Shown here: positions 6,399 through 7,983 of the stretch, in pieces
Numbering within the stretch: position 1 is the first letter of the stretch
Layout of the letters: each line of letters starts with the position of its first letter
NCBI GenBank assembly: GCA_003445035.1
Contig: DLVV01000401.1
Span: 4,600 to 12,582 of the forward strand
DNA length: 7,983 bases
Origin: Planctomycetaceae bacterium
Lineage (GTDB): Bacteria > Planctomycetota > Planctomycetia > Planctomycetales > Planctomycetaceae
Reading direction: 5' to 3'
Notes under the pieces: generated by a model
What the model was told of the DNA's origin: nothing
Seen by the model: only the letters and a program-made list of their open reading frames with translations
Databases searched by the model: none
Translations under genes and position numbers: made by a program

Positions 6399-6413
6399 CG
6401 TGAGATTCTCACG
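6399..6413. promoter_or_regulatory. Operator-like inverted repeat
   Basis: CGTGAG-ATT-CTCACG is a perfect 15-base inverted repeat in the divergent intergenic region. The size and symmetry fit a dimeric regulator's site, but no cognate regulator is encoded in the window and the match to a known consensus is not clear. Confidence 0.3.
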
Positions 6414-6665
6414 GAATGAAATCGAATGAAAAACGGGCCGAACCGAACTGCTGCCGTGGGTTGTACTGACAGGCGGTCAACTGATTTCTTGTGCCCAAAA
6501 CCACCCGGGACGCCGATGACATGTCAGAATGGTGTCCGAGGGTCGCTCTGTTGCCGCGTGATCAATCCGATTCGGCGAAAAGAACGCCGACGAGCAGATC
6601 ACGCCGCACCCGGAGGTGGCGGTACTCTCCTTTCGATCAGACCGGATTGTGTTGAGTGAGTGCCC

Positions 6666-6689
6666 GGGATGGAGAGAATCCTCCATCCC
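6666..6689. promoter_or_regulatory. Perfect 9-bp stem-loop upstream of the TPR gene
   Basis: GGGATGGAG pairs with CTCCATCCC around a 6-base loop (AGAATC), ending 44 bases before the ATG of the TPR gene. No T tract follows on either strand, so it is not a typical intrinsic terminator. It may be a leader hairpin of the TPR transcript or a protein-binding site. Confidence 0.45.
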
Positions 6690-6733
6690 ACAAAAGAACG
6701 TTCACCCACTATTGTGCCGCCAAGGCGAACATA

Positions 6734-7983
6734 ATGTCAAAGCCAATCAGGTCCGGAGCGGATTTTGATCCCCCCGCGAGTGGTCGCGGGCGAGCGGTAC
6801 CGGGCTGGGCTGTTTTAGCGGTTCTTTCGGTTTCCGTCGCCGGATTCGCATGGTTGCTGTGGCCCGGTCCCGACGTGGCGAGCCAACTGGCCGAAGCCCG
6901 ATCCGCCCTGGACGACGGGGATCTGGATCGAGCCATCCACCTGTCCGAGGCGGTTTTCGAGCGGTCCGAGCACGACGGGTCGACACGTGGCCGAGCGGCG
7001 ATGCTCCGGGCCCGGGTGGCCGAGGCCGGTGAGCAATGGGATGTGGCGGCCGGATGGTACGACCGCGTTCCCGACGGGGTTTCCGAGGAAACCGACGCCC
7101 GCGCCTCAGCCGGGTCCCTTTACGCCGATCGGCTCGATCGCCTCGGCGATGCGATCCAACGCTTCACCGTCCTTCATGACCTGGACCCCGACAGCCTTCT
7201 GGCACGCCGCCGCCTGGCACAGTTGCTGGGCTTGGCCACCCGCAATCACGAAGCCGAGCCCCACCTGGTCGCCCTGGTTCGGCTCGGGAACATCTCGCAT
7301 CTTCAGTTGTTGCTGCTGGTTCTGGGCGAGGAGACGATCGACGACGCCGAGGTGCTCGAGAAGTTCCGTGCGGCTGCTCCCGGTGATGCCCATCCGTTGA
7401 TCGCCCTGGCCCGCGTTGCGGAACAGGCCGGCGAGATTCCACAAGCTCGGGAGTGGCTCGAGTCAGCGATCGCGGCCGATGGCGAACTGGTGCAGCCGGT
7501 GGTTCGTCTGGGCCAGTTACTGGTCGATGCTCGCGATGGGCCAGCGCTGGTGGCCTGGCACGAATCTCACATGTCCGTCTCCCTGGGTATCCATCCCGGT
7601 GGCCAGGTCGTCCTGGGTGACATTTTCCGCCTGGCCGGGCGATTGCCCCTGGCGGCGCGTTGCTACCACGAGGCGGTTCGACTGGACCCGAATCGTCCCG
7701 AGGCGTGTTATCGCCTGGGCCGGATCCTGGTCCGGCTGGGTCGTTCCTCCGATGCTGCCGAGTTTCTCGAGCGGGCCCGGCAGGTCGAAGCCTATGTGCA
7801 GGCGGCCAAGGTGGCCAAGACTCCCGATGACATCGCCGACGTAGCTCGTCGTGCCGACGAACTGGCCCTGCCGTGGGAGCACTATGCCTGGACCGCACTG
7901 CTGGCCGCGGTCCGCCCGGACGACCGCGGTCTCGCCGAGCGGCTGCCTCGGATCCGAGAAGCGCTCGACGGATTGCCCGAACC
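6734..7983 (+). CDS. Membrane-anchored TPR-repeat protein (3' partial)
   Basis: The frame is open to the right edge and gives 416 residues without a stop. A basic, unstructured N-terminus (1-22) leads into one membrane helix (about 23-43), which suggests an N-in anchor with the remainder outside the cytoplasm. From about residue 50 the chain is a run of helical pairs of the tetratricopeptide type. The weaker ones are near 50-80, 84-112, 125-185 and 220-265. The most canonical pair is at about 290-357, with GDIFRLAGRLPLAARCYHEA followed by PNRPEACYRLGRILVRLGR. No enzymatic motif is visible. The ATG at 6734 has AAGG 8 bases upstream. It is divergent from the DUF1559 cluster. TPR repeats usually mediate protein-protein contacts. 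Planctomycete proteins of this form sometimes precede or are fused to FG-GAP/ASPIC-UnbV (CRTAC1-type) regions, but nothing here shows that. Confidence 0.88.
   Translation, partial: MSKPIRSGADFDPPASGRGRAVPGWAVLAVLSVSVAGFAWLLWPGPDVASQLAEARSALDDGDLDRAIHLSEAVFERSEHDGSTRGRAAMLRARVAEAGEQWDVAAGWYDRVPDGVSEETDARASAGSLYADRLDRLGDAIQRFTVLHDLDPDSLLARRRLAQLLGLATRNHEAEPHLVALVRLGNISHLQLLLLVLGEETIDDAEVLEKFRAAAPGDAHPLIALARVAEQAGEIPQAREWLESAIAADGELVQPVVRLGQLLVDARDGPALVAWHESHMSVSLGIHPGGQVVLGDIFRLAGRLPLAARCYHEAVRLDPNRPEACYRLGRILVRLGRSSDAAEFLERARQVEAYVQAAKVAKTPDDIADVARRADELALPWEHYAWTALLAAVRPDDRGLAERLPRIREALDGLPE

Larger units (their letters stand above)
6139..6733. other. Divergent intergenic region between DUF1559 protein B and the TPR gene
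   Basis: This stretch of about 595 bases must hold the promoters of both divergent genes, but I found no -35/-10 pair I would defend. It contains several inverted repeats: TCTGATCAGA (6195-6204), TGTGA-N9-TCACA (6267-6285), TGACGTCA (6310-6317), CGTGAG-ATT-CTCACG (6399-6413) and a 9-bp stem at 6666-6689. A locally AT-rich patch lies at about 6328-6357. The short open frames inside it have no domain, no ribosome site and a shadow-like composition, so none is called as a gene. Confidence 0.6.

Noticed and set aside
6426..6686. Short frames on both strands in the divergent intergenic region
   Set aside because: No ribosome site, no domain, overlapping each other, and Arg/Cys-rich shadow-like translations.
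7164..7898. Minus-strand frame of 244 codons across the TPR gene
   Set aside because: Very high Arg/Pro/Gly content and no motif; the plus-strand frame carries a membrane helix and regular TPR helices.

Overview
The window looks like a piece of a Planctomycetota chromosome. It is GC-rich by eye. It carries families that are strongly expanded in, or typical of, that phylum: a PSCyt1/DUF1549/DUF1553 cytochrome-type protein, two DUF1559 pseudopilin-like proteins with an H-X9-DG C-terminus, short lipoproteins, and a membrane-anchored TPR protein. I see no rRNA, tRNA, CRISPR array, transposase or phage gene. Species cannot be called from this sequence.

Layout. (1) Positions 1-2081, minus strand: the first 693 codons of a secreted DUF1549/DUF1553 protein, whose C-terminus lies beyond the left edge. 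It has an unusual Golvesin/xanthan-lyase-type beta domain between the two DUFs. (2) 2082-2519: no gene, but a strong minus-strand rho-independent terminator. (3) 2520-6138: five minus-strand genes. In transcription order they are DUF1559 protein B (6138-5200), a hairpin terminator, a lipoprotein with two duplicated carboxypeptidase-regulatory-like domains (5057-4239), DUF1559 protein A (4146-3181), an 86-residue lipoprotein (3052-2792) and a roughly 71-residue lipoprotein (2735-2520). The terminator in region 2 ends this run. (4) 6139-6733: a divergent intergenic region of about 595 bases with several inverted repeats and no convincing gene. (5) 6734-7983, plus strand: the first 416 codons of an N-terminally anchored TPR protein that runs off the right edge.

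How the genes may work together. Every gene product here appears to be exported or membrane anchored. The two DUF1559 proteins are close paralogues that share long blocks. They flank a lipoprotein that itself arose by internal domain duplication, and two tiny lipoproteins follow in the same direction. This looks like a cell-envelope module (pseudopilin-like proteins plus lipoproteins); its biochemical role is unknown. The DUF1549/DUF1553 protein is probably a separate periplasmic haem protein. The TPR protein is transcribed away from the cluster and belongs to another unit.

The right start codons for several genes lie well inside the longest open frames. They were chosen from Shine-Dalgarno spacing and from the position of the signal peptide or prepilin motif.
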